Source: Lenzites betulinus (Eukaryota; Basidiomycota; Agaricomycetes; Polyporales; Polyporaceae). From it: DNA of 64,000 bases. Numbering within the stretch: the stretch's first letter is position 1; each line of letters starts with the position of its first letter. The notes under the pieces were generated by a model, which was not told where the DNA came from, made no database searches, and saw only the letters and a list, made by a program, of their open reading frames with translations. Positions 36,571-50,419 of this stretch are shown here, piece by piece. The translations under genes and the position numbers were made by a program. The DNA is taken from positions 1,302,001-1,366,000 of the forward strand of contig JABYQU010000002.1 of assembly GCA_022264855.1 (NCBI GenBank), given 5' to 3'.

Positions 36571-39500
36571 ATGTCTTCTGCCTCGAAACCTGCCACAGCC
36601 GGCGCGGCTCCGGGGCCTTCTGCACCACAACCCCCGCCTCGTATACCGGAGACCTTCTTTGAAGTACCTGAGCAGAGGCTATATGCTCTGAGTCTGGGTG
36701 CACTGCTTCAGGTGCGTGACACTCCCTTGCAAAACGACTGCGGCGTATATCACCTTAAACGAAGCCACGGCCCACGCCCAACGTTTCTGCAGAAATTGTG
36801 TCTCAGAGTACTCATACATACTCCAGGCAATCAAAGTTTATGACTTCTTCTGCTATTTACTGTCGCCCAGCGACATTCCATTGCATTTTGCGCGGAAATG
36901 GATGTTCGCAGACTTCCTGTTCTGCACCGGACTCTCGTGGCTCCGTATACCAAGGCTTCGCTACACCAAAGCCGTGGTCACTCTCCAGATACTTTCTCTG
37001 TGGCTCTTGGATGGTCTTGCGTTTGGTGGGATCTCTGTTAATATCGGGGCGGGCTCATGGGCACAGTCGGGTAGGTCTTCAGCTTTGCTCGATCAATCAG
37101 TCGGCGTGCTCGCGTTCTGACGAAACCGTCATGGATCATAGGACACTCCGCGACCAAGTCGGCAGGTGTATGGGACTATTTACCGGACTTCGGGCTGCCC
37201 GTTCTATACGGCGCGAAGGAAACGCATCTTCTCGGACAGCATACTGTGCGCATGTCGCCTATCAGCACGGCACATCTCAATCCAAGTGGAGAGACATTCT
37301 GCTTACCGACACCAAGCTCGCATGTTCTCGTCCCCCTCCTGCTCAACAACACCACACCGAACGGTGTAAGATATAGCCTAACTCCGCTCGCCTACTCGGA
37401 GACGTCGAAGGCTTCCGGAAAGATCGAGTACTTAGAACTCTCTGCCAAGGACCTCCGTTCTATCGAACAAAGCCGGATAGAGCATCTTCAGCTTGTTCGT
37501 GCAGCCGCGGCGAAGAAGGATCACGATGAATATGACGAGTACGATGATGACGATGAAGAAGACCACACAGAGTCGACTGTCCCCGGAAACTTGCAGAAGA
37601 CCCAAGACCTGACCTACCTCCGTGTCACTAAGCCTGGGACCCTCCGCCTGGAACGGGTTGTGGACCACTCCAATGTCGATGCGCGGCTCATCTACCCGGC
37701 TGAGGTCACTATCGTCCCCTGCCCTCGCGCTGAGTTCACTCCAGAAAGCATCGCGCACGTCAAGGATGTCCGTTGCGCGGCACCCCGTCTCGTCAGCGGT
37801 GCGGGTGAGGCGCTACAGCTAGAGATCGACATATACGGCGTCCCACCGCTGAGCTTGCGTTGGACCAAGGAGGTCGGGGCTCGTCGAGAGTCGTTCATGG
37901 TAGAGGGAATCGAAGGCGCTGAGCACGAACATCAAACTCACTCCGAAGACGAACGCCGCGTTTCCAGTGTTCTTGGCCAGCGTGCACCCACTAGGGTGAA
38001 GGTCCCGCTCACGGTGGTACTCGACGCCCTCGGGACGCATACCTACGTACTGGAGTCCGTTACGGATGCACTCGGCAATATCGCGCATGCTGGGCAACAC
38101 ACGGATACGGCCCCCGCCGCAGCACGCAAAATCCCCCCTCGCACGACCTGACCCATACCACCACTCGATCGGTCACCGTTTTGCGTCGTCCAGGAGTCTC
38201 ATTCAAATATTGCGGACCCGGACACCCGGCGTCCTTGCTCATTGGAGAAGAATCGCCGTTGACAATCTCGACGCTAGAAGCCGATACTCAAGATGCACCA
38301 TGGGACGTCAGTGTTCGCTATGACCCACCAGCCGAAGAAAGCGGCAAGCCTAGCAAGCGGTACAAGGGCTGGACCAAAACGCTCAAGACGCAGGCTGAAC
38401 GCAAGGAGCTCACGCTTCGAGCTAATGCACCCGGGGAGTATACGATTATCGGCGTGCACGGCCAGCACTGTGAGGGCGATGTCCTAAGCCCCGAAACGTG
38501 CAAGGTCGTCGAGCGGCCGCTGCCCACAGCGGAGATCGAGTGGAAGAAGATACATGAATGGTGCGTGTCCGGTCCTGCATGTTTAGCAGCCTTCTCATAG
38601 CATGTCGAATCAGTTCGGGTGACACTGGCGTCTCTGCTGCACTCGTGCTGCACGGCACCCCGCCATTCCAGGTGTACTATCGCATACAGCGGGACAACGA
38701 GCCGCCGCGCGAGAAGGCGAAGACGTTCTCAACCTCAAGGGGCGAGCTCACCGAGCAACCGGAGCGCAGTGGGCATTATACGTTCCAGTTCATTCAGCTA
38801 AGCGACGCGAACTACAAGAAGATCGACTTCAAGGGCCCTGCGATCGAGCTCGACGTGCACCCACCTCCTGCGGCTGACTTCGCGAGCAACGTGCATGGTG
38901 GCAGGGGCAAGAAGAGCATCAGTAGTTGTTCAGGTAATATGGTTGACCTGGACGTTGAGCTTCGGGTAGGTTTCACCTCTTTCGACGTTAGTATTGATGC
39001 TCAGCTCGCTGCTTCCCAACAGGGTACTCCGCCATGGAATGTCGAGGTGCAGATCGTCGGGCCGAAAGGCTCGGAGGTCATTCCATTCTCTGGTATCACA
39101 ACACCCAAGAAAACTCTGACCTTGCCAATTCCGAAAACCATCGATGCTGAAGGCGGCGCTTTCGGAATTGAACTTGGTACGTTCGCTCGTTTAGGCTGTG
39201 TATCGCTCCCCGGTTGAGTACGTACCCCAGTCAGCGTTGAGGACGCCTATGCATGCAAGCGCACGTTGTCAGTACCGGGCATCTCCGTCAACGTCCGCCG
39301 TATCTTGGTAAGTAATATGCAAGCAAAATATCCGTATTAGCGAGGGCTGAGACATACCGATTCTAGCCTACTGTCAAGTTCTACGGTAAGGCGGAGCAGC
39401 GGCACGTCACTATTCTTGATCATGAACAAGCCGTACTTCCACTACGACTCACCGGCGAAGGGGTACGTCGCATTTTGCTTCCCTTCTATGCCAATTAGCT

Positions 39501-41192
39501 CAACGAAACTTGGTTCAGCCTTGGCGGGTCAAGTACCGCAAACAAGAGAACCCAGAGCGAACCTTATCGGCGACCCTCAGATCTCCCAACGATGAGCTCC
39601 AGGTTAACGCCAAGGGAACGTATGAGCTCTTGCAGGTATGTATAATCGCTACTTATACATGATCTATGATCTCAAATACTGCGCACTAGGTCACCGACTC
39701 TCAATGCGCGGGATCTGTGGTTGAGGGTGAGGCGACGTATCGTGTCGACCACATTCCAAGACCGTCGGCGAAACTTTCTTCGGACGTACAGGCAGCATAC
39801 GAACGCTTTAACAGCTCACACATTCTCTCGCCTATTTGCGAGAGCCTCAGTGACCACGTCGACCTGGACCTGACTGGTAAGAGCCATCTATCTCATTCAA
39901 ACCTCTGTGATACCCACACGACTGGCAGGCCGTCCGCCGTTCCAAATCATGTACAACATCGCAAAGGACGACGGCTTCGGCGCGACCAAGCTCCTCGACC
40001 AGCCGACGTTCAGCAGCATCCAGCCCCGCACCCGCTTCCAGCTGCGCACATCCGAGCCCGGACGCGTCTACTACGAGGTGAAGCAGATCGGCGACGCCGC
40101 GTACCCGCTCGCGAAGAACAAGGACGCGATCATCCCGCGCTCCGAACGCCTCCTCTTCGAGCAGCAGGTCCTCATGCGTCCCGCCGCACGCTTCCGGAAC
40201 CACAACCGGCTCTCGTACTGTCTCAACGACGCACTCACCGCGCAGGACTACTCCAGCGCGGACGGCGTCGTCGCGCTCGAGGGCACGCCGCCGTTCCTGC
40301 TGCAGGTCTCCGTGCGCAACCTCGCCGCGAGCGAGGTGCACACGGAGACGATCGAGCTGCACGACGCCGCGTGGCGCGTGCACCTCCCGAGCTACGTCTT
40401 CCGCTCGATCGGGCCGCACCAGGTCACCATCGACGCCGTGCAGGACGCGAGCCGCTGCGAGCAGGTCGCGCCGGACCCGCTGTACCGCAGCATCTGGGTC
40501 GACGTCGCGGAGACGGCGGCGATCATCCCGTTCAGCAGGCGCGAGGACTACTGCGTCGGGGACGTCATCCCCTTCCAGCTCGAGGGCACGCCACCATGGA
40601 CGATCGGGTATGCATCCCTTCCTCACCGAGAACAACAGGACCGTCGATGCTGATGATACGCACACGTAGATACCGCGCCAACGGCAAGTCGCACACGCAA
40701 GAGGCGAAGATCTCGCCATGGTCCGTGCCCGCGACGCACGCGGGCGAGCTCGCGATCACGTCCGTCGCGCACCAGCAGAAGCGGTGCAAGACGGCGGTGC
40801 CGGACCTGCGGTACGCGGTGCACGCGCTGCCGGCCGCGCAGGTCGGGCACGGGCGGCGCATCGTGCAGGACATCCACGAGGGCGACCAGGCGGAGATCGT
40901 GTTCACGCTCGTCGGCGAGCCGCCGTTCACGTTCACGTACCAGCGCGCGGAGCTCAGCCCGCGCAAGGGCGTGCAGGGCAAGGTGCTCGAGACGCACACC
41001 GTGTCGGGCGTGACGACGCGGGAGTACTCGATCTTCTCGGCGCTCGAAGGTGTGTTTTTTTACAGCGCATGTTGGTTGGGAATGTGCTCTAAGAGGTGGT
41101 CACCCCGCATAGGAACGTGGACAATTACGTCTATCTCGGACAGATACTGCAGGTATCCTCCCGCACAAGACACGCAAGAAAAGTCCAGGTGA
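36571..41192 (+). CDS. POM152: Nucleoporin POM152 (one apparent 1-bp frameshift)
   Basis: Integral membrane component of the nuclear pore membrane ring. The N-terminal cytosolic part (MSSASKPATAG; FFEVPEQRLYALSLGALLQ) leads to membrane helices (IKVYDFFCYLLS; TLQILSLWLLDGLAFGGISV). A very large lumenal region of Ig-like repeats follows, marked by recurrent GTPPF/GTPPW/GEPPF strands and conserved Cys. It ends TWTITSISDRYCRYPPAQ. Exon 1 is 36571-36711, exon 2 36827-37070, exon 3 starts at 37166, with many GT..AG exons after. About 1200 residues. In exon 3 the frame shifts at a C6 run (38133-38138): one extra C joins AARKIPP to SHDLTHTTTRSVTVLRRP. This looks like a homopolymer error, not decay, because everything after it is intact. 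Confidence 0.92.
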
Positions 41193-41486
41193 TGACCCCC
41201 CACGAACTCTCAAAAAGTCTACGTTGTTCTGCATGCTATCGCACGTTCTCCGATCCCACTCAATGGTATTGATCATGTCTCATCCTCAGTTTCTGCACCC
41301 TATTTTGTAGCACGTACATAATTGATAAATGCCTCTCCTCGATGCCTTTCCTATGTGAACGATGAGATGCTGATGCAGGCGGCACGCGCTCAGATGCGCG
41401 AGCGGGGGATATCGTCGGGCTAGGTAAGACGATATCTTTGTTACTTCTTCTGAAAACTACACAACACGATGTGGCTACGGAATGCT

Positions 41487-42841
41487 CTATACCTGGGCAG
41501 ACGCAATGTAGAACCACTTCGAGACTAAATGGCACGAGAAGAAGGAAAGTCAGATTTCTGCTGCTGAACGATTCGCAGGGCGAGTGCGACGTACTGGAAG
41601 GGTCGACCGGCGCAGGGGGCTTGCGCGAATCGGGGGGCAGGCCGGTGTACGCGGGGTCGTCCTTGCGCGTGTAGCCGGGCGAGTTTTGGACGGAAATGTT
41701 GCGGCTGCAAAAACAATTTGTAAGTCATTGAACTGATATCTTGGCTGGGCACTACATACATGGAGAGGTCATAGGACGCGGTCTTCGCGGGGCTCTCGCC
41801 GGAAATGAGACGGCGCCAGGCCTCGTGGCACTCGTGGATGATCTCCGTCGCGTACTTCTTGTTCTTCGCCTCGCCGGAGAAGGCGAAGTTGTTCTCAGGC
41901 TTGCCATCAGGGATTTTGTAGATGCTGCAGGCGTTTCAAAATTAGCTAGGGCTATCATTATAGCAAGCGACATTGAGCGTACCGGAACCACTCATTGGTC
42001 GCGCGAATGAGGCCGGGGAGCTGACGCTCGACATCCTCGATGTCGTTCATGCGCGATGCAAGGGGGTCACGGACGTCGATCACGATGACCTTCCAGTCGG
42101 TCTCGCCCTCGTCAAGGAGGGCCATGATGCCGAGGACCTTGACCTGCTTGACCTGGCCGACGTAGCCAACCTGCTCGCCGATCTCGCACACGTCGAGCGG
42201 GTCGTTGTCACCCTTGGCCTTCGTCTCCGGGTGCATCTGCTGCGGGTCCTCCCAGGTCTACATGCACCCGAAAAAGCGGCAGGTAAGCATCGACTGCTCC
42301 TGCAACGCCTTGGGTGACGGGAACACGCACCTGGGGGAACGCGCCGTAGTTCCAGATGTAGCCGTGGTGGGGGAAGCAGTTGCGGACGTAGCGCAGGCGT
42401 CCTTTCTTGATGTCCTGCTTGATCGGGTTGAACGCCTCCTCCTTGGAGATCTCCATCTTCGCGTTCGTCCAGCGGGGGACCTCGACGACCATGTTCAGGA
42501 TCCCGTTGTTCTGGTCCGCGAAGAGGGGGATGTCATGGAAGGGCGAGACGACAGTGCCGTTCTGCTCGATGAACACTCGGTGCTCTGCATGGCGGGGAGA
42601 GAGGGCGGCGATGTTAGCATCGGGTTCGGGTGTACGTGCGGGGTATGACACGTCGGTGCACGAGCAGGACATCGGGGACATCTACTGCACCCGGTGTGCC
42701 CGTGCGACGACAGTGGGGGGGGACACTCACCGAGCGTGTTAGGGGCCCCGATGAGCCGGGTAGAGTACTCTGTGTGCACTGTGAGCAAGCCATGGCGGAC
42801 GGTGGTGAGCGGGCAACTCACGCGCGGCCATGGTGGTGGTT
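41487..42841 (-). CDS. Inorganic pyrophosphatase
   Basis: Soluble Mg-dependent PPi hydrolase of the cytosol, homologous to yeast IPP1. Seven exons. The start is MAA, then [29 protein letters not shown] and [18 protein letters not shown]. The active-site signature [12 protein letters not shown] and [20 protein letters not shown] follow, and the end is [10 protein letters not shown] and [15 protein letters not shown]. The last exon was found by splicing from DPS across a 70-nt intron; without it the C-terminus would be meaningless. On the minus strand a TATAAG at about 42917-42923 lies some 75 bp upstream of the ATG. Confidence 0.95.
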
Positions 42842-43474
42842 GTGGTGGAAGAGAGGAGACGGGCGTGGAGAGCGAGGCGGCGGAGGGCGATGGCAGACAT
42901 GCACGGCCGGATATGGGACTTATAACCGCAAAGGAAGGCCCGCGGTGGAAAAGCCCGCGCTCGTAACATAACGAATAAACCGCGGAAGGAGCGGCGCAAA
43001 GCTATCCGCCCGTTGATCCCTATCGCGATCTCCATCGGCTAGATAATCGCCATTAGATCTGCTAAGCTAACGCCCTATCCTCGCCCCGCGATTTACGCCC
43101 ATGGCACTCCCCATCGCGAGTCTTACTCAACAAGTCATATGCCGCGGGGGCAGAGCCAGTCACAGCGCGCGCAATATGTACAATTCCCTTGTATTGCGGG
43201 ACAGCTACCAAATGCTGCTTTTACTGCGTCCACTCGTACAGGTCTCCTTCGTCACAAAACGATAGCGTGGAAAAGATGGGAAGGGAGTGCGGCGCCGCAT
43301 GCGACAGGCCTGACGACCGTGCACCGAACGACTCCGGGGTGGGATATTACAAGCGGGCGTGAAAGGGGGCGACCATTAACTAGAGCAACCAACGTAAAGC
43401 ACGACAATCCGTCGCCCGTCCTAGGCCCTTTTGAACACATGCCCTGCGCGGCAAGCAGGGAAGACCGCTAGCGC
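42842..43474. other. Intergenic
   Basis: Pyrophosphatase promoter on the left and homocitrate synthase 3' region on the right. No further gene is supported. Confidence 0.5.
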
Positions 43475-45208
<1,734 letters not shown>

Positions 45209-45921
45209 TTTGGCGTAAGTTTGGGGTCTGAGGGTCTGAGGTAAGAGTAGGAGGAAGAGGGAGACGAGCAGGAGAGTGGGCGATGAAAAGTTTGGAGAGT
45301 AAAGAAGCAGGAAGGCGGCACGCCCGCTTTTTGAAGCAACTCCAAAAACTCGAATTGAGTCATAGGAGCTTTGAACCACGTGACTGTACCGATTTCCTGT
45401 ATTTGCTATATTTGTCGTATCTTCTGGTCTCTTGACCGGTGATGCCGCCTCGGATACTCTTCGGCGGCCCCTCGTACAGGATGCAGAATCCAGATGCCCA
45501 GAAATCGAGTATTTTACACGGGCCCCGGGCACTGCGGGGCGGCGGGCGCCATTGTAGGTAAGGCCTTAAGCGCCCATTGTACTAATAAATGCTAGCGCCG
45601 ATGGATGAATGTATGCTCCCTGGTCCAGTCTCGGACGTCATCGAGGTTTCGTTGTTGGCGGCCAGCTCAGCTGGCGGCCTGTCTCCTCAAACGCTAGTCG
45701 AGGTCGAGTGGATTGAAGCCGCTAGGTCTCTACCGATATATACGGAGGAGTGCGAAGTCGTATGCTGCCAAGACTCAGAAGTTTTGCGCGTGAAAACTGG
45801 CTGATAGCACTCGGCCTGAGTCAGGATGACTCGTCGTGGGTCAGGAGGGTCTTCGTCTGTGCCAGAGGTCGAACCACCATGGTTGTGATGGAAACAGACC
45901 CGTCCAGTTGAGCCCGTTCGT
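45209..45921. other. Intergenic
   Basis: About 710 bp between two genes on the same strand (homocitrate synthase start, gamma-tubulin complex gene end). No gene is supported; a 71-codon plus ORF at 45589 has no features. Confidence 0.5.
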
Positions 45922-48310
45922 CTACGCCAGCCCGCCCTGCTTGAGGATGTTTTCGCTGTCCGACGCCCGCAGGCCCGCACGCCTCTGCCTCCGTGGGTGC
46001 GAGAACTCGCCGTTGAAGTCTAAGCGGAGAAGCAGCCGCTCGACGTGCCGTCGTACTTCCTCGTCGCCTTCAAGACGCTTCCCCCGGCGCGGGCGGACGA
46101 ACGTGTGGAAGCCCGTCGTGTTCGCCATGCTCGTGTTGTGCAGGATCGCCGATTTAGTCGCGTCCGCTGCGGCGGAGAACGGCTGCAGTGTCGTCGAGAG
46201 CGAGAGCTGCTCGTAGAACGCGTCGAGGAGCGCTTGTAGAACCTGAAAAGCGCGACAGTCAGTATCGACGGCGGCGGCAAGACTTGGGAAGACATGCCTC
46301 GTCGATCTCGCCAACGATAGCGTTCCTCTCCGCGACTGCTTCGCCGACCTTCTGCGCCCCCGCGGCGAGACTTCCCTCGAAGAGCAACGCAGGGAGCACA
46401 TCTCCACCCCACCTCTCTACCTGCGCCGCGAACCGCTCACAGACCTCCAGAATCATGCGAATAATGTTCGTCAGCGCCGGGTTCGCCAGCAGACTCCCCG
46501 TGAGCAGCCTCTCCAGGTATGTCGTGTGGATGCTCCGCAACGTGGTGAAGTCCAGGGGCGGGGCCGCCGAAGCGGCGAGGTTCGAGCTTGTGCTCTGCGT
46601 AGGGTGCATAGACGATGCAGACTTGGTCGCCCGCAGAAGCACCGCACCTGCATTGTCCGTAGCTGCGCCTTGCCCCGTCATCTGCCGTCCGATGCCGCCC
46701 GCCGGGCGACCGAGGAGGAGCGCTTTCATCCTGCGGAACTCGACGTCCATCACATCGGTCATGACATACCCCAGCAGCGTGTCCAGGAACCAGTTCATCT
46801 CCCGCACGACACCCCAGCCGCATCTCAGGAGTTCTTTGCGCGCTTCGAGGTCTTCTGCAGTCCCGCCCTCACCCAGACCTGTCCATCGACGGCGGGCACG
46901 CTGTGCGTTCGAGAGCGCGGTCCAGCACGCGTGAACGCGGGTGTGGGTCTTTCTGAGTGCGGAGAGGTAGGAGAAGAGAGCGGCATACGTCTGCAAATCA
47001 GAAGCATGTAGGAACAGATCGAGCGGCCAAGTGACTTTGTATGTGAGCACCAGAGGAGTCCCGAGGAGGAGGTCGTCGAAGGTCGTTGGCTCAGCGGGTT
47101 GCGATAATGAGATAGAAAGGTCTTTTGCCGCGGCACCAGCTAATGACGGCAGGAGAGGCCGGATAGGGCCTGCAGGCAGGCGGAAATGAAGGTGTGCTAG
47201 TGAAGGATCCTGTTGGGCTGTGGTTCCTAAAGACGCACGCAGCAGAGCGAGGTGGAGGTCCTGTTCACGAATCATTGTGCTTGGAACCGCCCTTGCGGTG
47301 AGCCTCGATAGTTTGAGTCGCTCAATTTCGCGAATTAGCGAAAGCGCGAACTCGCCATTTCGCAGCAGGAAGTAGTTTGCCCTAAGCAGCACATGAATAT
47401 ATGACCAAGGGTTTTTTCAGATTGAAGGGAAAACCTACAGAGACTCCACGGCTTCGTCCACATCTTTATGCGTAAGCACATTGAGCCACAGCCATTCACT
47501 GACCGCAGTACGAATATCTGCAATGACGCGGTCGAACGCGTACTGATCATGGGGCAAGACAGAGCTCAGAAGCTTCGTATGTTCCCGCGCGATATCCTGG
47601 GGAAATTGCTTTTCCCATTTGGCCGCCTTGACGGTGCCAATCGCACGCCCGACATACGTTATGGAATCTCGAGATTGTGCAGATACGCAAGAAGGAACGG
47701 CGCCTTCTAGCAAGACGTATTGCTTGTCGGCGAGGGGATTATGTGGCGACAGGGTCCCGTGAATCAGGAGAGCTTGGAGTTGTGCAATCCAAACGCGTTG
47801 AACAGCGGCGGAAAGGCGAGCGTATATTGCAGAGACGCGATGTATGCCGGTCTGAGACCGAGTCAAGAGGAGGTCTATGAGTGGGCCGGGAGGCCAGTGT
47901 TCCTGTGTCTGCAGCTCGTCTACCAGGGCTTCCAGGGAGGCTAAGGGCGCGTCCCATTCGGCAAAGATGGCGCGCAGAGATGAGAGGGGCACGAACGACC
48001 CTGAGCCGACAAGGCTGCTGTCGCGCTGCAAGACCTTCGCCTCGGTTTCGACCACAAGCACCTCGTAGCCCTCCTTGAGTATTTGATTAAGTGTCGCGCA
48101 GAGAGCAGAGAGGTAGCGTGAAGATGGTCGCGCAAGCACTGTGCAAGCATGTTTGACCTTGCGATAGCGCAAGGCGATTTGGGCAAGGGACTCTAGACAT
48201 TGCTCTTCGCCAGGATGGAGGAGCGGCGCGAACGAAGGGTGTACAGTGTGGTCGGTCGGGAAAAGGGAAGATGAGTGCCCAGCGAGCACAAGTAGAACTT
48301 CTGCAATCAT
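45922..48310 (-). CDS. Gamma-tubulin complex component, GCP4-like
   Basis: Spc97/Spc98-family subunit of the microtubule-nucleating gamma-tubulin ring complex. Exons 48310-47439, 47381-46298 and 46242-45922 give 758 residues. The start MIAEVLLVLAGHSSSLF is the usual GCP4-type opening. The GCP N-terminal grip segment (KHACTVLARPSSRYLSALCATLNQI) and FALLREI-like NGEFALSLIREIERLK follow. The C-terminal gamma-tubulin-binding part has PLDLFLHASDLQTYAALFSYL, VREMNWFLDTLLGYVMTDVMD and LLLRLDFNGEFS. The second intron (46243-46297) has a GC donor. GCP4 is preferred over GCP2/3 on length and start; GCP5/6 would be longer. Confidence 0.85.
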
Positions 48311-48601
48311 ATCAAAAAGCAAGGGTATCACGAGAGCGGGGATATATGCTTGGGTGGTGGTGGTACAGGAGAGAGCTGGAGAGAGTCCAGGAACGGGCGC
48401 CTGTACCCAGCTGTGCCCGCGACGCGTGATAGCGCGTGATCGAGCTCGACGCGTCCGAGAAACGCGGAAAAAGTTTCCTGCCTGCTTTCTCTTGCTGCCT
48501 CGGCTTACATCCTCGCTCCGTGCTTGCATTTGTTTGCCAGTACTTGTATCATCTACTAGAGCCGCTTGAACCTGCTTGCTTGGGCTTCACCGAACGACAC
48601 T
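48311..48601. promoter_or_regulatory. Divergent promoter, GCP4-like / RRP1
   Basis: About 290 bp between two start codons on opposite strands. No TATA box stands out. Confidence 0.5.
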
Positions 48602-49796
48602 ATGGCCTCCGAATCCGCGTCCAGCAGCGGTCCCCCGCTTGGAAAGTACCTTGCGTCCACTGGTAAGGATATTCGATGCATGATCTCCATGTAAATTGGA
48701 CTTACCTAACCTCTAAAGATAAAAAGACGAGAGACAAGGCCATCAAGAACCTAGCTGCGTTCCTCTCCGATCCCTCGCGCGACGCACTCCCCAAGGCGGA
48801 ATTGGCGAAGCTTTGGAAGGGCATCTTCTACTGTACGTCTGTCACAATACATGGGACGGCGGGTCTGTGGGCTTACATCGACGCAGGCTTCTGGATGTCC
48901 GATAAACCTCTGGTTCAGCAGGCACTCGCTACCGAGATTGCTGAGATTCTTCTGGACATCACGAAGCTGTCTGTATCCTTGGACTTTCTGCGCGGGTTTT
49001 GGGAATCAACTGTGAGGGAATGGAATTCGATCGACAGACTACGGTAAGGCCCACTGCTACACTACAAATAAGCTGAACCCAAAAATAACCTTGCCAAGAA
49101 TCGACAAGTACTATATGCTTGTTCGAAGATTCGTGAATGCGTCATTCAGACTGCTCATGCGCAATGATTGGGACGAATCAACATGTCAGGAATACAACTC
49201 CATCTTGACTGACCGTGGAGGACCTTTGTGGTACGTATCTCGCCGCCACCGTTATGTGAACCTGTCTCATCGCTTGCGCAACTAGTCCGGAAGACCAACG
49301 GGTACCCACGAGCCTCGCGTACCATCTTGCCGACATCTACCTTGAAGAGCTCGAGAAAGCGTCAGGAAATCCTCCTTCCCCTTCCCCTCCCCCCGCACCC
49401 CTTACGACCCTTGTCGCTCCGTTCTTCACCCTTGCTGCACGTACGCACACAAACACGACCTACCTGCGCGTCCAATCCGCCCTCCTCGAGCCTCTCTACA
49501 CTGCTCTCGGCACGTCATACGACTCCGACGAGCCCCCAAGCCGAAAACGGCCGCGTCTCTCCACGCCAACATTCTCCACTCTGCTCTCGAATGCGTGTGC
49601 AACGCGGCCCAAGACCGAAGGCGCAATGAGTAAATCGGCGCTGAAGTCTTCGCTATTGAAAAAGATGTTCGAAGTCGCGAGCGAGCCCGAGACCCGCGAC
49701 GCAAACCGGCGAAAGCTGTATGCACTCTGGAAGGAGCACATGGAGGATGAAGATGGCTCAGACTCCGGCGAGGCACACGAGGTGGATGGTAGCTAG
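48602..49796 (+). CDS. RRP1: Ribosomal RNA processing protein 1 (Nop52 family)
   Basis: Nucleolar factor for pre-rRNA processing and 60S assembly. Five exons. It starts MASESASSSGPPLGKYLAST, followed by the conserved KKTRDKAIKNLAAFL and LAKLWKGIFYCFWMSDKP. EWNSIDRLRIDKYYMLVRRF, TSLAYHLADIYLEEL and a Lys-rich KMFEVASEPETRDANRRKLY come next. An acidic end (EDGSDSGEAHEVDGS) closes the protein. It is shorter than animal RRP1, as in other fungi. All joins are GT..AG and keep phase. Confidence 0.93.
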
Positions 49797-50088
49797 CTGT
49801 ATTCAGCTGTGTGAGAATAATGATATGATACAGGTGTGTTCTTCTTTGTACAACAAGAGGCAAGAGAATCATCGGGAGTCCGCGCCGGAAACAACGCCAC
49901 CGTCCAGCCTGAGAAGCCCGTCGCCACCGTCCGCCTGCTCCTCATCGGCCCCGCGTGTGTCTGGCCGTGATCGTCGACGCGACTTCCCCGGTGGTGGTGG
50001 TGGTTGATGATGGGGGGATCAGTCCCATATGATGCTGTCATTAAGTGCGGGTATCATATCGGAGAAGTCGTGTTTTGGAGCCGGGAAT

Positions 50089-50419
50089 CTACTGGCGCGC
50101 GGCATGGGCGACGTGGATCGACTGAGGAGGACCGTGGGGCTGAAACCTAGCCTTGCCAATGTAACCCTTCGGGATAGCAGAAGGCAGAGGACCGTTGATC
50201 ATGCTGCAGGTGGAAAGTGAGCTGCTGCACGTCCTCCGGAGCAGATGAATACACACCTGGGCTTCTTCCACTGGGTGTAAACGAAGTAGCCGAGGCCGGC
50301 TTCGAGGGTGCCGAAAAGGGCCAGAGACTGCGTATAGCGCGTAAGCTTTGAAAGCCGCGAAGCGGAAGAATGCTTCTACTTACCGGAGCACGGGAAACAA
50401 CGAGGAAGGGAAGAGCCAT
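50089..50419 (-). CDS. Small single-pass membrane protein (73 aa), unknown
   Basis: Three short exons joined by GT..AG introns give MALPFLVVSRAPSLALFG, then a hydrophobic segment, TQWKKP and a hydrophilic C-terminus ending HVAHAARQ. The size, one helix near the N-terminus and basic flanks are like small mitochondrial inner-membrane subunits, but I do not recognise the family. A TATA-like TATATAAG lies about 155 bp upstream. Confidence 0.6.

Noticed and set aside
38086..38114. 29-nt GC-AG intron in POM152 to explain the frame change
   Set aside because: The length fits the phase, but it is shorter than known fungal introns. A missing C in the adjacent C6 run explains the frame more simply.
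39717..41192. 491-codon plus-strand ORF
   Set aside because: Most of it is an alternative frame over the GC-rich POM152 exons. The conserved Ig-repeat sequence lies in the spliced frame, and only its two ends coincide with true exons.
48311..48529. N-terminal extension of the gamma-tubulin complex protein
   Set aside because: The ORF continues upstream, but the added residues are basic and unlike the family. The MIAEVLLVLAGH start matches GCP openings.
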